Made by a program: the position numbers and the translations under genes
The notes under the pieces: model-generated
Told to the model about the DNA's origin: nothing
Database searches by the model: none
Seen by the model: only the letters and a program-made list of their open reading frames with translations
Source of the DNA: Planococcus lenghuensis
GTDB taxonomy: Bacteria; Bacillota; Bacilli; Bacillales_A; Planococcaceae
NCBI RefSeq assembly: GCF_001999905.1
Contig: NZ_CP019640.1
Location: 214,501 to 278,500, forward strand
DNA: 64,000 bases
Reading direction: 5' to 3'
Shown here: positions 16,679-26,503 of the stretch, one piece after another
Numbering within the stretch: the first letter of the stretch is position 1
How the letters are laid out: each line of letters starts with the position of its first letter

Positions 16679-18313
16679 TTGGAGAAAAAAAGGCATGGAC
16701 TATTTTATTTGTTACTTTCACTGGTGCTTTTTCTGGCGGCGTGTTCAGGAGGAAATGAAGCAAGCAATACAGAAGGTGAGGACAATGTAACACAAGAAAC
16801 AAAAGAAGGAGGTACACTTGTATATGGTCGGGGAGCAGACTCTGTTAGCCTGGACCCTATAAATGTGACAGACGGGGAATCAATCCGAATAACGCATAAT
16901 GTTTTTGAAACATTATTGGAGTACGATCATAACTTGGAGCTGCAGCCGAAACTTGCGACTGAGTGGGAATCAAGCGAAGATGGCTTAACTTGGACATTTC
17001 AACTTCGGGAAGGCGTGAAATTCCATGATGGCACGGATTTTAACGCAGAAGCTGTCGTGTTCAACTGGGAGCGGTGGATGGATCCCGAAAACCCTTACCA
17101 TGTTGGAGAGTTCCCTTATTACCCGTTCTTGTATGGCGGGTTTAAAGGCGATGAAAATCATTTGATCGAATCAGTCACAGCAACAGGCGAACATGAACTT
17201 GAAATCGTATTGAAACGAAAAACTGCACCATTTTTAAGCTACCTGGCCATTTCGATGTTCGGTATCGCCAGTCCTGCTGCAATTGAAGAATATGGTACTG
17301 CATTGAACGAAAACCCGGTTGGTACAGGTCCATTCATGTTCGAGGAATGGAGCCGTAATAACTCCATCATGCTGACAAAGAACCCGGATTATTGGATGGA
17401 AGGAAAGCCGTATCTCGATCAAGTCATTTACCGGGTAATTCCGGATAACTCTGCCCGTCTAACAGCCTTGCAGGCAGGGGAAATCGATATCATAGATGGC
17501 ATGAATACGAGTGATTTGCCAATCGTTGAAGAATCGGAGCAGCTAGAACTGATCAAGCGGCCGAGCTTTAATATTAGCTATCTTGCTTTTAACATGGAAA
17601 AAGAACCGTTTGATGACGTTCGTGTTAGAAAAGCGATCAATATGGCGATCAATAAAGAAGAAATCGTTGGTGCATTCTATAACGGATTAGCAGACGTTGC
17701 GACCAATCCGATTCCTCCGTCGCTATGGGGGTTTGATGAATCCATAGAAGGCTATGAGTACGATGTGGAAGCAGCGAAAGAGCTACTGACAGAAGCAGGG
17801 TATGAGGATGGATTTAAGACGACGATTTACGCAATGAGCAATCCGCGTCCGTATTTGCCGGAACCAATGAAAATTGCAGAAGCGGTTCAGGCAGATTTAG
17901 CCGAAGTGGGAATTGAAGCGGAGATCATCACGATGGAATGGGCAACATACCTGGACGATACAAGCAACGGCGCACACGATATGGCCTTTTACGGTTGGAC
18001 GGGTGTTATGGCTGATCCAGATAACTTCCTATATCCGAATTTAAGTCAGACTAATATCACAAAACCGGCCCAGAATATTGCTTTTTATGATAGTGACGAA
18101 TTCACAGCGTTAATCACAGAAGCCAGGGAAACAATCGATCAGGAAAAACGGATTGAACTTTACCAGCAGGCACAGCAATTGTTCCATGAAGATGCACCTT
18201 GGGTGATGCTTGCTTACACGACGCCTCCACTTGCGCAGGCCGATTATGTGGAAGGCTATGAAGCACATCCGATGAGCAATGATTTACTGACAGATGTTTA
18301 TTTGACAAATTAA
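16679..18313 (+). CDS. Peptide-type ABC transporter substrate-binding lipoprotein (family 5)
   Basis: The 544-residue precursor has a lipobox LFLAAC (C22) and is anchored outside the membrane. EGGTLVYGRGADSVSLDPIN and LATEWESSEDGLTWTFQLRE are hallmarks of the DppA/OppA/GsiB family, which binds di- or oligopeptides, nickel or glutathione. I chose TTG 16679 because GGGAGGCG lies upstream and it gives a clean lipoprotein signal. The permease and ATPase genes are not adjacent. The M42 peptidase gene follows after 17 bases, which suggests peptide capture and breakdown. Confidence 0.85.
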   Translation: MEKKRHGLFYLLLSLVLFLAACSGGNEASNTEGEDNVTQETKEGGTLVYGRGADSVSLDPINVTDGESIRITHNVFETLLEYDHNLELQPKLATEWESSEDGLTWTFQLREGVKFHDGTDFNAEAVVFNWERWMDPENPYHVGEFPYYPFLYGGFKGDENHLIESVTATGEHELEIVLKRKTAPFLSYLAISMFGIASPAAIEEYGTALNENPVGTGPFMFEEWSRNNSIMLTKNPDYWMEGKPYLDQVIYRVIPDNSARLTALQAGEIDIIDGMNTSDLPIVEESEQLELIKRPSFNISYLAFNMEKEPFDDVRVRKAINMAINKEEIVGAFYNGLADVATNPIPPSLWGFDESIEGYEYDVEAAKELLTEAGYEDGFKTTIYAMSNPRPYLPEPMKIAEAVQADLAEVGIEAEIITMEWATYLDDTSNGAHDMAFYGWTGVMADPDNFLYPNLSQTNITKPAQNIAFYDSDEFTALITEARETIDQEKRIELYQQAQQLFHEDAPWVMLAYTTPPLAQADYVEGYEAHPMSNDLLTDVYLTN

Positions 18314-18330
18314 AGGCATGAGGTGGAAGT

Positions 18331-19410
18331 GTGTATCAATTACTGAAGGAATTATGTGATTTAGTAGGTCCAAGTGGATTTGAGCAGGATGTTCAGCGGT
18401 TCATTTTCAACAAGGTGAAAGATGTAGGGGATGAAGTTAAGGTAGATGGATTGGGTAACCTTATTGTAAAGGTGGATGCAACAGACCCTAATATGCCTTC
18501 CATCCTGCTGGCTGCCCATTCGGATGAAATTGGATTCATCGTGAAGAAAATAGAAAAGAACGGAACACTTCGATTTGAACAACTGGGTGGTTTTGATAAC
18601 CGGGTGTTATTAGCACAATCAGTTACGATTAAAGGTGCAAATGGGTACGTTAATGGCGTAATCGGTACGCTGTCTGCTCACTATGTGAAGTGGGATGATC
18701 CGAAACGGACTGCGTCGCACCGGGAGATGTATATCGATATCGGCGCGGCTTCAGCAGAAGAAGTCGCGGAAATGGGGGTAAAAGTCGGTCAGCCGATCAG
18801 CTATGGAAGCGAGCTAAAGCTGGTGGGAGATCAGAAACGCAACCGAGTTGTCGGAAAAGGGCTCGATGACCGAGCGGGTTCAGCACTCCTTGTTCAACTT
18901 CTCACTAAGTTGAAGTCACAGCTCGACCGCAGGCATGGCGATGTTTACTTGGCCTTCACAGTTCAGGAAGAAGTGGGGTTACGAGGTGCTTCCGTACTTT
19001 CTGACGGCATCCGGCCGGATTTTGCGTTAGCTATTGATACGACACCAACAAGTGATACGTATGATGTGCTGATGACTGGAACTCGTTCTCTTGGATTAGG
19101 CCCTTGTATTAAAATTGCAGATAAGTCACTCGTTGCTCATCCACTTGTCATACAACTTCTGGAAAAAGTTGCTCTGGAAAAAAATATTCCCTATCAGAAC
19201 GAAGTGTTTATGGGCATCGGAACAGATGCAGGAGCGATTCATATGACTGCTTCAGGTGTGTCGTCCGGCGTAATTTCGATTCCTTCGCGCTACACGCATT
19301 CACCGACTGAAATTGTGGATTTGAGCGATTTGGAAAACAGCTTGAGATTGGCTGAAGAATTTATTTATCATGCCGCAGAGTTAAAAGATAAAACATTTTT
19401 GGACACGTAA
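18331..19410 (+). CDS. M42-family glutamyl/deblocking aminopeptidase
   Basis: The 359-residue cytosolic metallo-aminopeptidase has the two-metal-site motifs in order: LLAAHSDEIGFIV, VVGKGLDDRAG, FTVQEEVGLRGA (catalytic Glu-Glu) and LAIDTTP, with a final histidine in SRYTHSPTE. The family forms large tetrahedral assemblies that trim peptides. It starts at GTG 18331 with AGGTGG upstream and follows the peptide-binding lipoprotein closely, so a role in using imported peptides is likely. Confidence 0.85.
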   Translation: MYQLLKELCDLVGPSGFEQDVQRFIFNKVKDVGDEVKVDGLGNLIVKVDATDPNMPSILLAAHSDEIGFIVKKIEKNGTLRFEQLGGFDNRVLLAQSVTIKGANGYVNGVIGTLSAHYVKWDDPKRTASHREMYIDIGAASAEEVAEMGVKVGQPISYGSELKLVGDQKRNRVVGKGLDDRAGSALLVQLLTKLKSQLDRRHGDVYLAFTVQEEVGLRGASVLSDGIRPDFALAIDTTPTSDTYDVLMTGTRSLGLGPCIKIADKSLVAHPLVIQLLEKVALEKNIPYQNEVFMGIGTDAGAIHMTASGVSSGVISIPSRYTHSPTEIVDLSDLENSLRLAEEFIYHAAELKDKTFLDT

Positions 19411-19603
19411 TTAAGGAAAAGGCAAGAATTAGACGGATTGCTTTCCGGATTGCCAGCATCGTTTCAACTTAAGAATAAGTTCCGCAGGCCTGACTGTAGG
19501 TCTGTATGTAGTAAAATTGCTGCCCAGCTGACACTTGTTAGCCGGTGAACTTTGGATGTAACACCTTTTGACTTCACCCGGCAAAATAGCCCGGAGAGTA
19601 TCA

Positions 19604-19651
19604 GAACACAAAAAGAAGCAAGCGCATGCGCCTGCTTCTTTTCTGTGTTTT
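19604..19651. terminator. Long bidirectional terminator
   Basis: AACACAAAAAGAAGCA pairs with TGCTTCTTTTCTGTGTT around a self-complementary GCGCATGCGC core. It separates the converging M42 and aldo/keto reductase genes. The 190 bases before it show no gene. Confidence 0.8.
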
Positions 19652-19654
19652 GCT

Positions 19655-20479
19655 TTACCGGACGTTCATGTCGCTTGGTTTCGGGCCTTTACGCTCGTTG
19701 CGGTCGAGTGCATCAATCGCTGCCATTTCATCAGCCGACAGACCGAAATCGAAGACATTGAAGTTTTCTTCGATGCGTGAAGGTGTGACGGACTTTGGAA
19801 TGACGATGCTGCCGCGCTGCAGGTGCCAGCGGATGACGACCTGTGCCGGTGTTTTGCCATGCGCTTCTGCGATTTTGACAACCGCTTCATTCTTCAGCAC
19901 TTCACCGCCTTGCTGCAGCGGGCTCCAGGCCTCTAGATAAATGTTGTGTTTAGTGCAGAACTCTTTCAAGTCGCGCTGTGCCAGGTACGGATGGTTTTCA
20001 ACCTGGTTCAGGACGGGGACCACTTCTGTTTCTGCAAGCAGTTTTTCAAGATGCTCAATTTCGAAGTTGCAGACGCCGATCGCTTTGACGCGGCCGTCTT
20101 TGTATAATTTCTCAAGCGCTTTGTATGTATCGACATACTCATCGAACTCAGGCGTCGGCCAGTGGATCAAATACAGGTCTACATAGTCGAGGCCAAGGCG
20201 TTCCAGGCTTTCATCGAATGCGCGCAGTGTATTCTCATACCCCTGATCGCTGTTCCACACTTTTGTCGTGATAAACAATTCTTCCCGCGGCACACCAGAT
20301 TCTTTAATTGCGCGGCCTACGCCTTCTTCGTTCTTGTAGATCATGGCTGTATCAATCGAACGGTATCCTGTCTCGATTGCTTTTTTCACAGCAACTGCCG
20401 CTTCATCGTTTCCAACCTGCCATACCCCAAAGCCAAGCTGTGGCATTTCTAAACCATTATTCAGTGTGACGAATTCCAT
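19655..20479 (-). CDS. Aldo/keto reductase (YvgN/YtbE type)
   Basis: The 274-residue NADPH-dependent reductase has the AKR tetrad: Asp and Tyr in YRSIDTAMIY, Lys in ITTKVW and His in YLIHWP. The NADPH motif IPKSVTPSRIEEN lies near the C-terminus. It is close to the Bacillus glyoxal/methylglyoxal reductases, so detoxification of aldehydes is the likely job. The start at 20479 follows AAGGAG by nine bases; the frame extends eight codons upstream through that site. Confidence 0.85.
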   Translation of the reverse strand: MEFVTLNNGLEMPQLGFGVWQVGNDEAAVAVKKAIETGYRSIDTAMIYKNEEGVGRAIKESGVPREELFITTKVWNSDQGYENTLRAFDESLERLGLDYVDLYLIHWPTPEFDEYVDTYKALEKLYKDGRVKAIGVCNFEIEHLEKLLAETEVVPVLNQVENHPYLAQRDLKEFCTKHNIYLEAWSPLQQGGEVLKNEAVVKIAEAHGKTPAQVVIRWHLQRGSIVIPKSVTPSRIEENFNVFDFGLSADEMAAIDALDRNERKGPKPSDMNVR

Positions 20480-20591
20480 CAGACAACTCTCCTTTTTCTC
20501 CAAGTAATTGGTATTTTACCGGACCCGCATTAAGCTGTCCATTTGCGTGCACCTGCAGTAAAATAAAGACAGAAGATTGGAGTGAGTCAAA

Positions 20592-22001
20592 TTGACGGAA
20601 GTTGCAGTAATAGGCGGAGGGATTACAGGCCTTTCCGCATTGCATTATTTACAGAAACTGAACGATGCACAGCAGCTGGATCTAAAGTTGACATTGCTTG
20701 AACAAGACGAACAATTAGGTGGGAAAATCCACACGGTCAGAGACAGCGGCTTTATTATGGAAAGCGGCGCAGATTCGATTGTCGCCCGCCATCAGAGTGT
20801 CTCGACTCTTATTGAAGAATTGAATTTGCAGAATAAAGCGGTTGATAATGCGACGGGCGTCTCGTATTTGTATACGAATGACGAACTGCATGCCATTCCG
20901 GAAGATACGATCTTTGGCATCCCGATGACTGAAGAAGCGCTGTTCCGTTCAACGCTCGTCTCGGAAGAAGGAAAGCGGGAAGCGCTGAACGATTTAACAT
21001 CAGTGAATGAAACGTTCACTCATAGCAGTTCGGTCGGTGAGTTCCTGGAAGCGTTCCTCGGCAAGGAATTGACAGAAAATCAGATCGCGCCGATGCTATC
21101 AGGGGTCTATTCCGGAAAGCTGAATGAGCTGACCCTTGCTTCAACGTTGCCGTATCTGCTGGACTATAAAAATGAATACGGAAGCATTATTAAAGGGTTG
21201 GCAGCGAATAAGGAGAAGTTCCAGGCGGCGGCCAATAAAAAGTTCCTGTCATTCGATGGCGGTCTTTCTGTCCTCATTGATCGGCTCGAAGAGGTGCTGA
21301 CGGATGTACGAATCTTGAAAAGCTGCAATCCGGAGAACGTTGCAAAAAAAGAAAATGGTTATTCCATCAGGCTCTCGGACGGCACGGAAATAGCAGCGGA
21401 TGCTGTGGTGCTTGCCATTCCGCATGAGGCAGCGCAAAGGCTGCTTGCTGACTCAGAGTTGGATGAAGAGTTCGGAAAACTGGAAAATTCTTCTTTGACC
21501 AGTATTTATCTTGGCTTTTCCATTCCGGATGCAGCACTGCCGGCAGACGGTACGGGGTTCATTGTGTCGGATAATAGCGATATTCGCTGCAATGCCTGCA
21601 CGTGGACGAGCAGGAAATGGCCGCATACCTCTAAAGAACGGGAACTGCTTGTCCGGTTGTTTTACAAGAGTTCAAATCCTGGCTATGCAGAACTGGAACA
21701 GATGACAGAACGCGAACTGGCAGCTGTGGCGCTTGAAGATATCCGGAAAAGTCTTGGGATTGAAGCGGAACCGACCGCCGTTGAAGTGGCCAAATGGAAC
21801 GGGCTGATGCCAAATTACAGCCTGCAGCATAAAACGGCGGTGACCGGACTGGAAGAGAAAGTGGCAGAACGACTGCCGGGCATATATTTGGCCGGGGCTT
21901 CCTATTACGGAGTCGGCATCGGGGCCTGCATTGAAAATGGAAAGAAAACTGCAGAGGCGATTGCCCGCCAGGCCGCTGAAAGAAAAGTGAATCACTTGTA
22001 G
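20592..22001 (+). CDS. hemY: Coproporphyrinogen III oxidase / protoporphyrinogen oxidase
   Basis: The 469-residue FAD enzyme has the N-terminal dinucleotide fold VIGGGITGLSAL, LLEQDEQLGGKIHTV, the family pattern FIMESGADSIVA, and a C-terminal FAD motif in GIYLAGASYYGVGIGACIEN. In Gram-positive bacteria this enzyme (HemY, also CgoX) oxidises coproporphyrinogen III to coproporphyrin III in haem synthesis. It starts at TTG with GGAG upstream. It is not next to hemE or hemH, unlike Bacillus subtilis. Confidence 0.9.
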   Translation: MTEVAVIGGGITGLSALHYLQKLNDAQQLDLKLTLLEQDEQLGGKIHTVRDSGFIMESGADSIVARHQSVSTLIEELNLQNKAVDNATGVSYLYTNDELHAIPEDTIFGIPMTEEALFRSTLVSEEGKREALNDLTSVNETFTHSSSVGEFLEAFLGKELTENQIAPMLSGVYSGKLNELTLASTLPYLLDYKNEYGSIIKGLAANKEKFQAAANKKFLSFDGGLSVLIDRLEEVLTDVRILKSCNPENVAKKENGYSIRLSDGTEIAADAVVLAIPHEAAQRLLADSELDEEFGKLENSSLTSIYLGFSIPDAALPADGTGFIVSDNSDIRCNACTWTSRKWPHTSKERELLVRLFYKSSNPGYAELEQMTERELAAVALEDIRKSLGIEAEPTAVEVAKWNGLMPNYSLQHKTAVTGLEEKVAERLPGIYLAGASYYGVGIGACIENGKKTAEAIARQAAERKVNHL

Positions 22002-22008
22002 AAGATTC

Positions 22009-22042
22009 AATGCCTGCATCTGTTTTAACGGATGCAGGCATT
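22009..22042 (+). terminator. Hairpin after hemY
   Basis: A 12-bp perfect stem (AATGCCTGCATC with GATGCAGGCATT) but only a short T run, so termination may be partial. Confidence 0.55.
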
Positions 22043-22099
22043 TGCGGTTCTCCTGATGTATGGTATGTTTGAATTATCTGGAAAAAGGAGTGAGGGATA

Positions 22100-22492
22100 A
22101 TGCAGATGAAATCATTGGATCAGACCATTATTGGGGTGTTGGGAATCGAATTTCAGGAAACGTCGGATGAGCGGGTCGTAGCGACAATGCCAGTCAATGC
22201 GAAAACCCACCAGCCGTTCGGGCTTCTGCATGGCGGAGCTTCCGTTGTACTGGCTGAATCCGTTGCAAGTATCGGCACATGGAATTTAATCGATCAGGAG
22301 ACTGAACTCGCCGCCGGTCTCGAAATCAATGCAAATCATCTTCGGGGTAAGCGGGACGGTATCGTTACCGCAACCGGTACACCGGTACATAAAGGCAGAA
22401 CCACTATGGTATGGGATATTCGAATTACAGACGAAGAAGAGAAGTTGGTCTGCATTTCCCGCTGCACAGTAGCCATTATGAAAAAACAGTAA
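22100..22492 (+). CDS. Hotdog-fold acyl-CoA thioesterase (PaaI/MenI type)
   Basis: The 130-residue protein has the hotdog signature HQPFGLLHGGASVVLAESVA and the second-strand pattern LEINANHLRGKRDGIV. It hydrolyses an acyl-CoA or aryl-CoA thioester. The closest Bacillus type is YuxO (MenI, DHNA-CoA thioesterase), but no menaquinone gene is adjacent. GGAGTGAGGG lies before the ATG. Confidence 0.8.
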   Translation: MQMKSLDQTIIGVLGIEFQETSDERVVATMPVNAKTHQPFGLLHGGASVVLAESVASIGTWNLIDQETELAAGLEINANHLRGKRDGIVTATGTPVHKGRTTMVWDIRITDEEEKLVCISRCTVAIMKKQ

Positions 22493-22578
22493 AACCGGCT
22501 CTTAATCTATTTTACCAGCACGCAATTGCCAAAAAGCCTTGGCATTCTTAAAGGGACAATTCCGACCGAACACACAAG

Positions 22579-22615
22579 CAGGACTGCTTCCACTTTTGCG
22601 GAAGCAGTCCTGTTG
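22579..22615. terminator. Terminator between converging genes
   Basis: CAGGACTGCTTCC pairs with GGAAGCAGTCCTG across an eight-base loop (22579-22612). Confidence 0.7.
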
Positions 22616-22619
22616 CTGT

Positions 22620-23168
22620 TTAATCCATCGGGTCAAACGTTTCCAGGTACACTTTAGCGTTCAGTACGTAATGTTTAGCGCCATCCAACAGTTTTTTTCG
22701 TTCTTCGTCGGTCAGTTTCCGGATGACTTTTGCTGGTATACCGGCTACGAGGGTGCCTGGTTCGACAACTTGTCCTTCCCGAACAACCGATCCGGCTGCA
22801 ACAAGTGATTCAGGACCGACTACTGCTCCGTTCAGGATGGTGCATCCCATGCCGATTAACGAGCGGTCTTTAATCGTACATCCATGAACAGTCGCGTTAT
22901 GTCCGATTGTTACATCTTCACCTACTGTTACGGCAAAGCCGGGATCGGTATGGACAGCACAGCCATCCTGAACATTCGAGCCGCGTCCGATATGGATTTT
23001 CTCATGATCGCCGCGGAGTACAGCGTTGAACCAAATGGAACTGCCGGCTTCCATTTCCACATTTCCAATAATACGGGTTCCGGGAGCAGTGTAAGCGGTA
23101 TCGTGGACGATAGGTTCCTTCCCATTAAAGTGATAATAGATGGTCCTCACCTCGCTCAAAGTAGACAT
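22620..23168 (-). CDS. Gamma-carbonic-anhydrase-like hexapeptide-repeat protein
   Basis: The gene encodes up to 182 residues of left-handed beta-helix repeats, with the metal-ligand pattern of the family: VLRGDHEKI, VQDGCAVHTD and IGHNATVHGC. It closes with a GSVVREGQVV-type turn and a C-terminal helix. These trimeric zinc proteins include carbonic anhydrases and PaaY-like thioesterases; the activity is not predictable. The start is uncertain. ATG 23168 has no good ribosome-binding site, while a GTG six codons in (23150) lies close to the conserved start of the fold. Confidence 0.8.
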   Translation of the reverse strand: MSTLSEVRTIYYHFNGKEPIVHDTAYTAPGTRIIGNVEMEAGSSIWFNAVLRGDHEKIHIGRGSNVQDGCAVHTDPGFAVTVGEDVTIGHNATVHGCTIKDRSLIGMGCTILNGAVVGPESLVAAGSVVREGQVVEPGTLVAGIPAKVIRKLTDEERKKLLDGAKHYVLNAKVYLETFDPMD

Positions 23169-23294
23169 AAATGTAAAACTATCTTAATTATACAATGAAA
23201 GCGGCTAAATTAATTAAATTTTCAGTAAAAAATTTCTCTTTTTTGAATCATTGAAAGAGGATTCAAGATTTTTGATAACTAATTAAGGTGCAAC

Positions 23295-23323
23295 TTCAAT
23301 GATTTAAAAGACTAAGTTATAAT
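23295..23323 (+). promoter_or_regulatory. Probable SigA promoter of fhs
   Basis: TATAAT at 23318-23323 is a perfect -10 box, with a weak TTCAAT -35 box 17 bases upstream. It overlaps an in-frame ATG at 23322, which supports starting the protein further downstream. Confidence 0.5.
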
Positions 23324-23351
23324 GGAGAAAAATCTGAAAGTAGGCCGATAC

Positions 23352-25016
23352 ATGACTCTTACTGATCTCTCAATTGCTGCCAACGCCAAGATGTTGCCAA
23401 TCCAGGAAGTGGCGGATCGAGCAGGCATTCCGGAAGAGGCTTTGGAAACCTACGGGAAGTACAAAGCGAAAATAGATATCGCTTCGCTCCCGCCTGCAGT
23501 GAAGCAAGGGCAGGTAGTGTTGGTTACCGCCATCAGCCCGACACCTGCAGGGGAAGGGAAGTCTACAGTTACAGTAGGGCTGGCTGATGCTTTTAAACAG
23601 CTTGGTGAATCAGTGATGGTAGCGCTTCGTGAACCATCGCTCGGTCCGGTCATGGGCGTCAAAGGCGGAGCGACCGGTGGCGGGTTTGCGCAGGTGCTGC
23701 CGATGGAAGACATCAATCTCCATTTCACCGGCGACATCCATGCAATCACCACAGCGAATAATGCACTTTCTGCATTGATTGATAACCACTTGCATCAAGG
23801 GAATGAGCTGGAGCTGGATCCGCGGCGCATCACATGGAAACGGGTCCTTGATATGAATGACCGGGCGCTGCGGAATGTCACGGTTGGACTTGGAGGTCCC
23901 TCGCAAGGTGTCCCGCGCGAAGATGGCTTTGATATTACCGTTGCTTCCGAAATTATGGCTGTACTCTGTCTGGCCGAATCACTGGATGACTTAAAAGAGA
24001 GGTTGGCCCAGATGCTGGTTGGCTACACGTATGACCGGGAGCCGGTCACGGTCCGTGACTTAGGGGCGGCGGGCGCACTGACACTGCTCTTAAAGGATGC
24101 GTTTAAACCGAATCTTGTACAGACGATTGAAGGGACACCTGCCATTATCCATGGCGGTCCGTTTGCGAATATCGCCCACGGCTGCAATTCATTGATGGCA
24201 ACGAAGGCGGCTCGCCGCCTTGCGGATGTTGTTGTGACAGAAGCGGGCTTCGGTGCAGATCTTGGTGCTGAAAAGTTTATGCATATTAAATCGCGACAAG
24301 GCGGATTCGATCCGGATGCCGTTGTGATTGTGGCGACAGTCCGTGCATTGAAGATGCATGGCGGCGTGGATAAGAACGCGTTGAAAGAAGCGGATGCGGA
24401 TGCAGTCCGCCGCGGAATGGTCAATCTCGCCAAGCATGTCGACACTATCCGCCAATTCGGTATCGAACCAGTTGTGGCGTTGAACCGTTTTGTGACGGAT
24501 ACTGAAGCGGAACTGGCGGAAGTTATGGAGTGGGCGAAAGCGGAAGATGTCGCGATTGCGCTGACGGATGTCTGGGAGAAGGGTGGAACCGGCGGATTGG
24601 AATTAGCGAAACTCGTTCAGCAGGAGCTGGAGAAACCGAAAAATTTCAGCCGGTTATACGAACCGACAGATTCAGTCGAAGAAAAGCTGCGTGTCATTGT
24701 ACAGCGCGTCTATGGCGGTGCAGACGTGCAGCTGACAGACAAAGCGAAAAAGCAATTGGCGGAAATTCAAAAATTCGGCTGGGATGCACTGCCGCTCTGT
24801 ATGGCGAAAACGCAATACTCATTATCCGATCAGCCAAAACTGCTCGGCCGCCCGGAAGGATTCACCGTAACAATCCGGGAAATCATTCCAAAGCTCGGTG
24901 CCGGTTTTCTTGTCTGTCTGACAGGGGACATCATGACCATGCCGGGCCTGCCGAAACAACCGGCTGCGCTGAATATGGATATCAGTGATAATGGTAATGC
25001 AGTCGGCCTGTTCTGA
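23352..25016 (+). CDS. fhs: Formate-tetrahydrofolate ligase
   Basis: The 554-residue enzyme makes 10-formyl-tetrahydrofolate from formate and ATP, feeding purine and formyl-Met synthesis. The P-loop [14 protein letters not shown] is near residue 60, followed by [33 protein letters not shown] and the C-terminal [20 protein letters not shown]. The length matches the family (about 555). I prefer ATG 23352 over 23322 because the latter lies inside a -10 box, and AAAGTAGG is seven bases before 23352. Confidence 0.9.
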   Translation: MTLTDLSIAANAKMLPIQEVADRAGIPEEALETYGKYKAKIDIASLPPAVKQGQVVLVTAISPTPAGEGKSTVTVGLADAFKQLGESVMVALREPSLGPVMGVKGGATGGGFAQVLPMEDINLHFTGDIHAITTANNALSALIDNHLHQGNELELDPRRITWKRVLDMNDRALRNVTVGLGGPSQGVPREDGFDITVASEIMAVLCLAESLDDLKERLAQMLVGYTYDREPVTVRDLGAAGALTLLLKDAFKPNLVQTIEGTPAIIHGGPFANIAHGCNSLMATKAARRLADVVVTEAGFGADLGAEKFMHIKSRQGGFDPDAVVIVATVRALKMHGGVDKNALKEADADAVRRGMVNLAKHVDTIRQFGIEPVVALNRFVTDTEAELAEVMEWAKAEDVAIALTDVWEKGGTGGLELAKLVQQELEKPKNFSRLYEPTDSVEEKLRVIVQRVYGGADVQLTDKAKKQLAEIQKFGWDALPLCMAKTQYSLSDQPKLLGRPEGFTVTIREIIPKLGAGFLVCLTGDIMTMPGLPKQPAALNMDISDNGNAVGLF

Positions 25017-25050
25017 TTGTTTTGCGTTTCTACAGTCAGCTGAAAAGCAA

Positions 25051-25092
25051 GTAAAAAAGCAGTTCCGGTTTTGACCGGAACTGCTTTTTTAC
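25051..25092. terminator. Bidirectional terminator
   Basis: A 19-bp perfect stem (GTAAAAAAGCAGTTCCGGT and its complement) with a four-base loop. It covers the stop codon of the facing GAF-STAS gene. Confidence 0.85.
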
Positions 25093-25952
25093 ATTTTGCG
25101 TTTCTCGAGAACCACTCCAATTTTATTGAGTGCACGTTCCAGGTTGGCTTCCGTTTGGATGTTCTGCAGGTCTTCACCTACATCGATGGCTTTCATGGCC
25201 GTCTGCGGATGGAAACCGGTGAGAATCGGTGTGACTCCAACGAGTTCAAGCAGTTTTACGATCCGAAGGAGAGAAGCGACCACAAATTGATTGATCTGAG
25301 AGATACCTGATAAATCGATGATCAGGTATTCAAGGGATAATTCCTGGCTTTTCGTCAGGGCGAGAAGGATGATGTGTTCTGCCCGTTCTTCGCTGATGAC
25401 GCCGATAACCGGCAGGATCGCAATGCCTTTTGTAATGGGAACGAATGGTGCAGACAAGGTCTGAATCTGCTGATAGGCCTCATCGAGCTCCAGCACATAG
25501 GTAAGGAGCGAAGCCATCGTTTCAAACAACTCGACGTGTTCTTTGCTGAATTCAAACGGATGTGTATCCAATCCGCAGATAGTCCCGTAATTCTCGCCGT
25601 TTTCATAATAGATCGGGATGCCGACGAAACTGCCGCCGCCCAGTTCCTCCGTGACATTCAGTGACATCGTCAAGTTGCTTTGTTTAAGATCCGGAATGAT
25701 TACCACTTGCCGGCCGGCATCAACGCTCACTTTACAGAGTGTTTCTTCAAATGGAGAAGCTTTACCCTCATCCACGAGCACATCATCCCGGTTCACTGCT
25801 TTCATGATCTGATTGGTCCGCTCATCATTTTTGGCAATGAATAATGTATTGATTTCAATAAACTGGCTCATCATGCGCAGGATGTTATCAGCAGCTTCAT
25901 CGAAATTCCTGAATGTTTTTACGTTTTCTCCGATAAAGTAAGGGTTTGTCAT
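25089..25952 (-). CDS. GAF-STAS domain sensor protein (RsbR-like)
   Basis: The gene encodes 287 residues. A GAF-like ligand- or redox-sensing domain spans about 15-150 (FEETLCKVSVDAGRQ, GGGSFVGIPIYY, YGTICGLDTHPFEF). A STAS domain spans about 165-280 (ILPVIGVISEERAEHIILLA, YLIIDLSGISQINQFVVASL). This order is seen in stressosome proteins related to RsbR and in YtvA-like regulators that feed the SigB pathway. No rsbS or rsbT gene is adjacent. An effect on general stress genes, such as the yflT cluster at 42 kb, is an inference. Confidence 0.75.
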   Translation of the reverse strand: MTNPYFIGENVKTFRNFDEAADNILRMMSQFIEINTLFIAKNDERTNQIMKAVNRDDVLVDEGKASPFEETLCKVSVDAGRQVVIIPDLKQSNLTMSLNVTEELGGGSFVGIPIYYENGENYGTICGLDTHPFEFSKEHVELFETMASLLTYVLELDEAYQQIQTLSAPFVPITKGIAILPVIGVISEERAEHIILLALTKSQELSLEYLIIDLSGISQINQFVVASLLRIVKLLELVGVTPILTGFHPQTAMKAIDVGEDLQNIQTEANLERALNKIGVVLEKRKM

Positions 25953-26122
25953 AGAATGTTCCTCTCAAAATTAACATAGTTATTTCTCCTATACCCTTTT
26001 TTAGTAAGGAGTATTCAAGCGGTTCAGAGAAACTCAGTATAGCCGGGTGCGGATTGTCTCCAATGGACAGGTTAAAAAAGGAGGCGTAAAATGACACATA
26101 GCTTACTTGAGGAGACAGGTAC

Positions 26123-26503
26123 ATGGCCATCAGAAAACTGATCCAAATAGTTGTACAGGCATTTTTATTATACTTGATTTTCCTGCTTGGAGAAGCAGTG
26201 GCCAACATTTTCAAGCTGATTATTCCAGGCAGTATTGTCGGACTGCTGATTCTGCTTGCCGGGCTGCTGACAAGAATAGTGCCAGTTGTGGTAATCGAAG
26301 ACGGAGCGAAAGCGTTTTTGCTATTCCTGCCGCTGTTCTTCGTTCCAGCGACTGTCGGCATTATCCAATATCCTGAATTTTTGTCCCTGCAGGGCGCTTT
26401 GCTGATTTTCATGGTGGTGCTCAGCACCTGTATTTCATTAGTCGCGGCCGGATGGGCCAGCCAGCTCTTTGAGAATCGCAAAAAGGGGCGGCAGGAAATA
26501 TGA
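26123..26503 (+). CDS. lrgA: Holin-like protein, LrgA/CidA family
   Basis: The 126-residue membrane protein has four hydrophobic segments and the family pattern IPGSIVGLLILLAGLL followed by FLLFLPLFFVPATVGI. LrgA/CidA proteins act with a B partner in murein hydrolase control and pyruvate or related transport. GAGGAG lies before the ATG. Its last codons overlap lrgB by four bases. The lrg versus cid identity cannot be decided by sequence alone, and no LytSR genes are seen. Confidence 0.8.
   Translation: MAIRKLIQIVVQAFLLYLIFLLGEAVANIFKLIIPGSIVGLLILLAGLLTRIVPVVVIEDGAKAFLLFLPLFFVPATVGIIQYPEFLSLQGALLIFMVVLSTCISLVAAGWASQLFENRKKGRQEI

Noticed and set aside
25953-26010. GGGTAT box upstream of the GAF-STAS gene as a SigB promoter
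   Set aside because: The -10 is perfect but no GTTTAA-like -35 lies 12-15 bases before it; the nearest match is 18 bases away.
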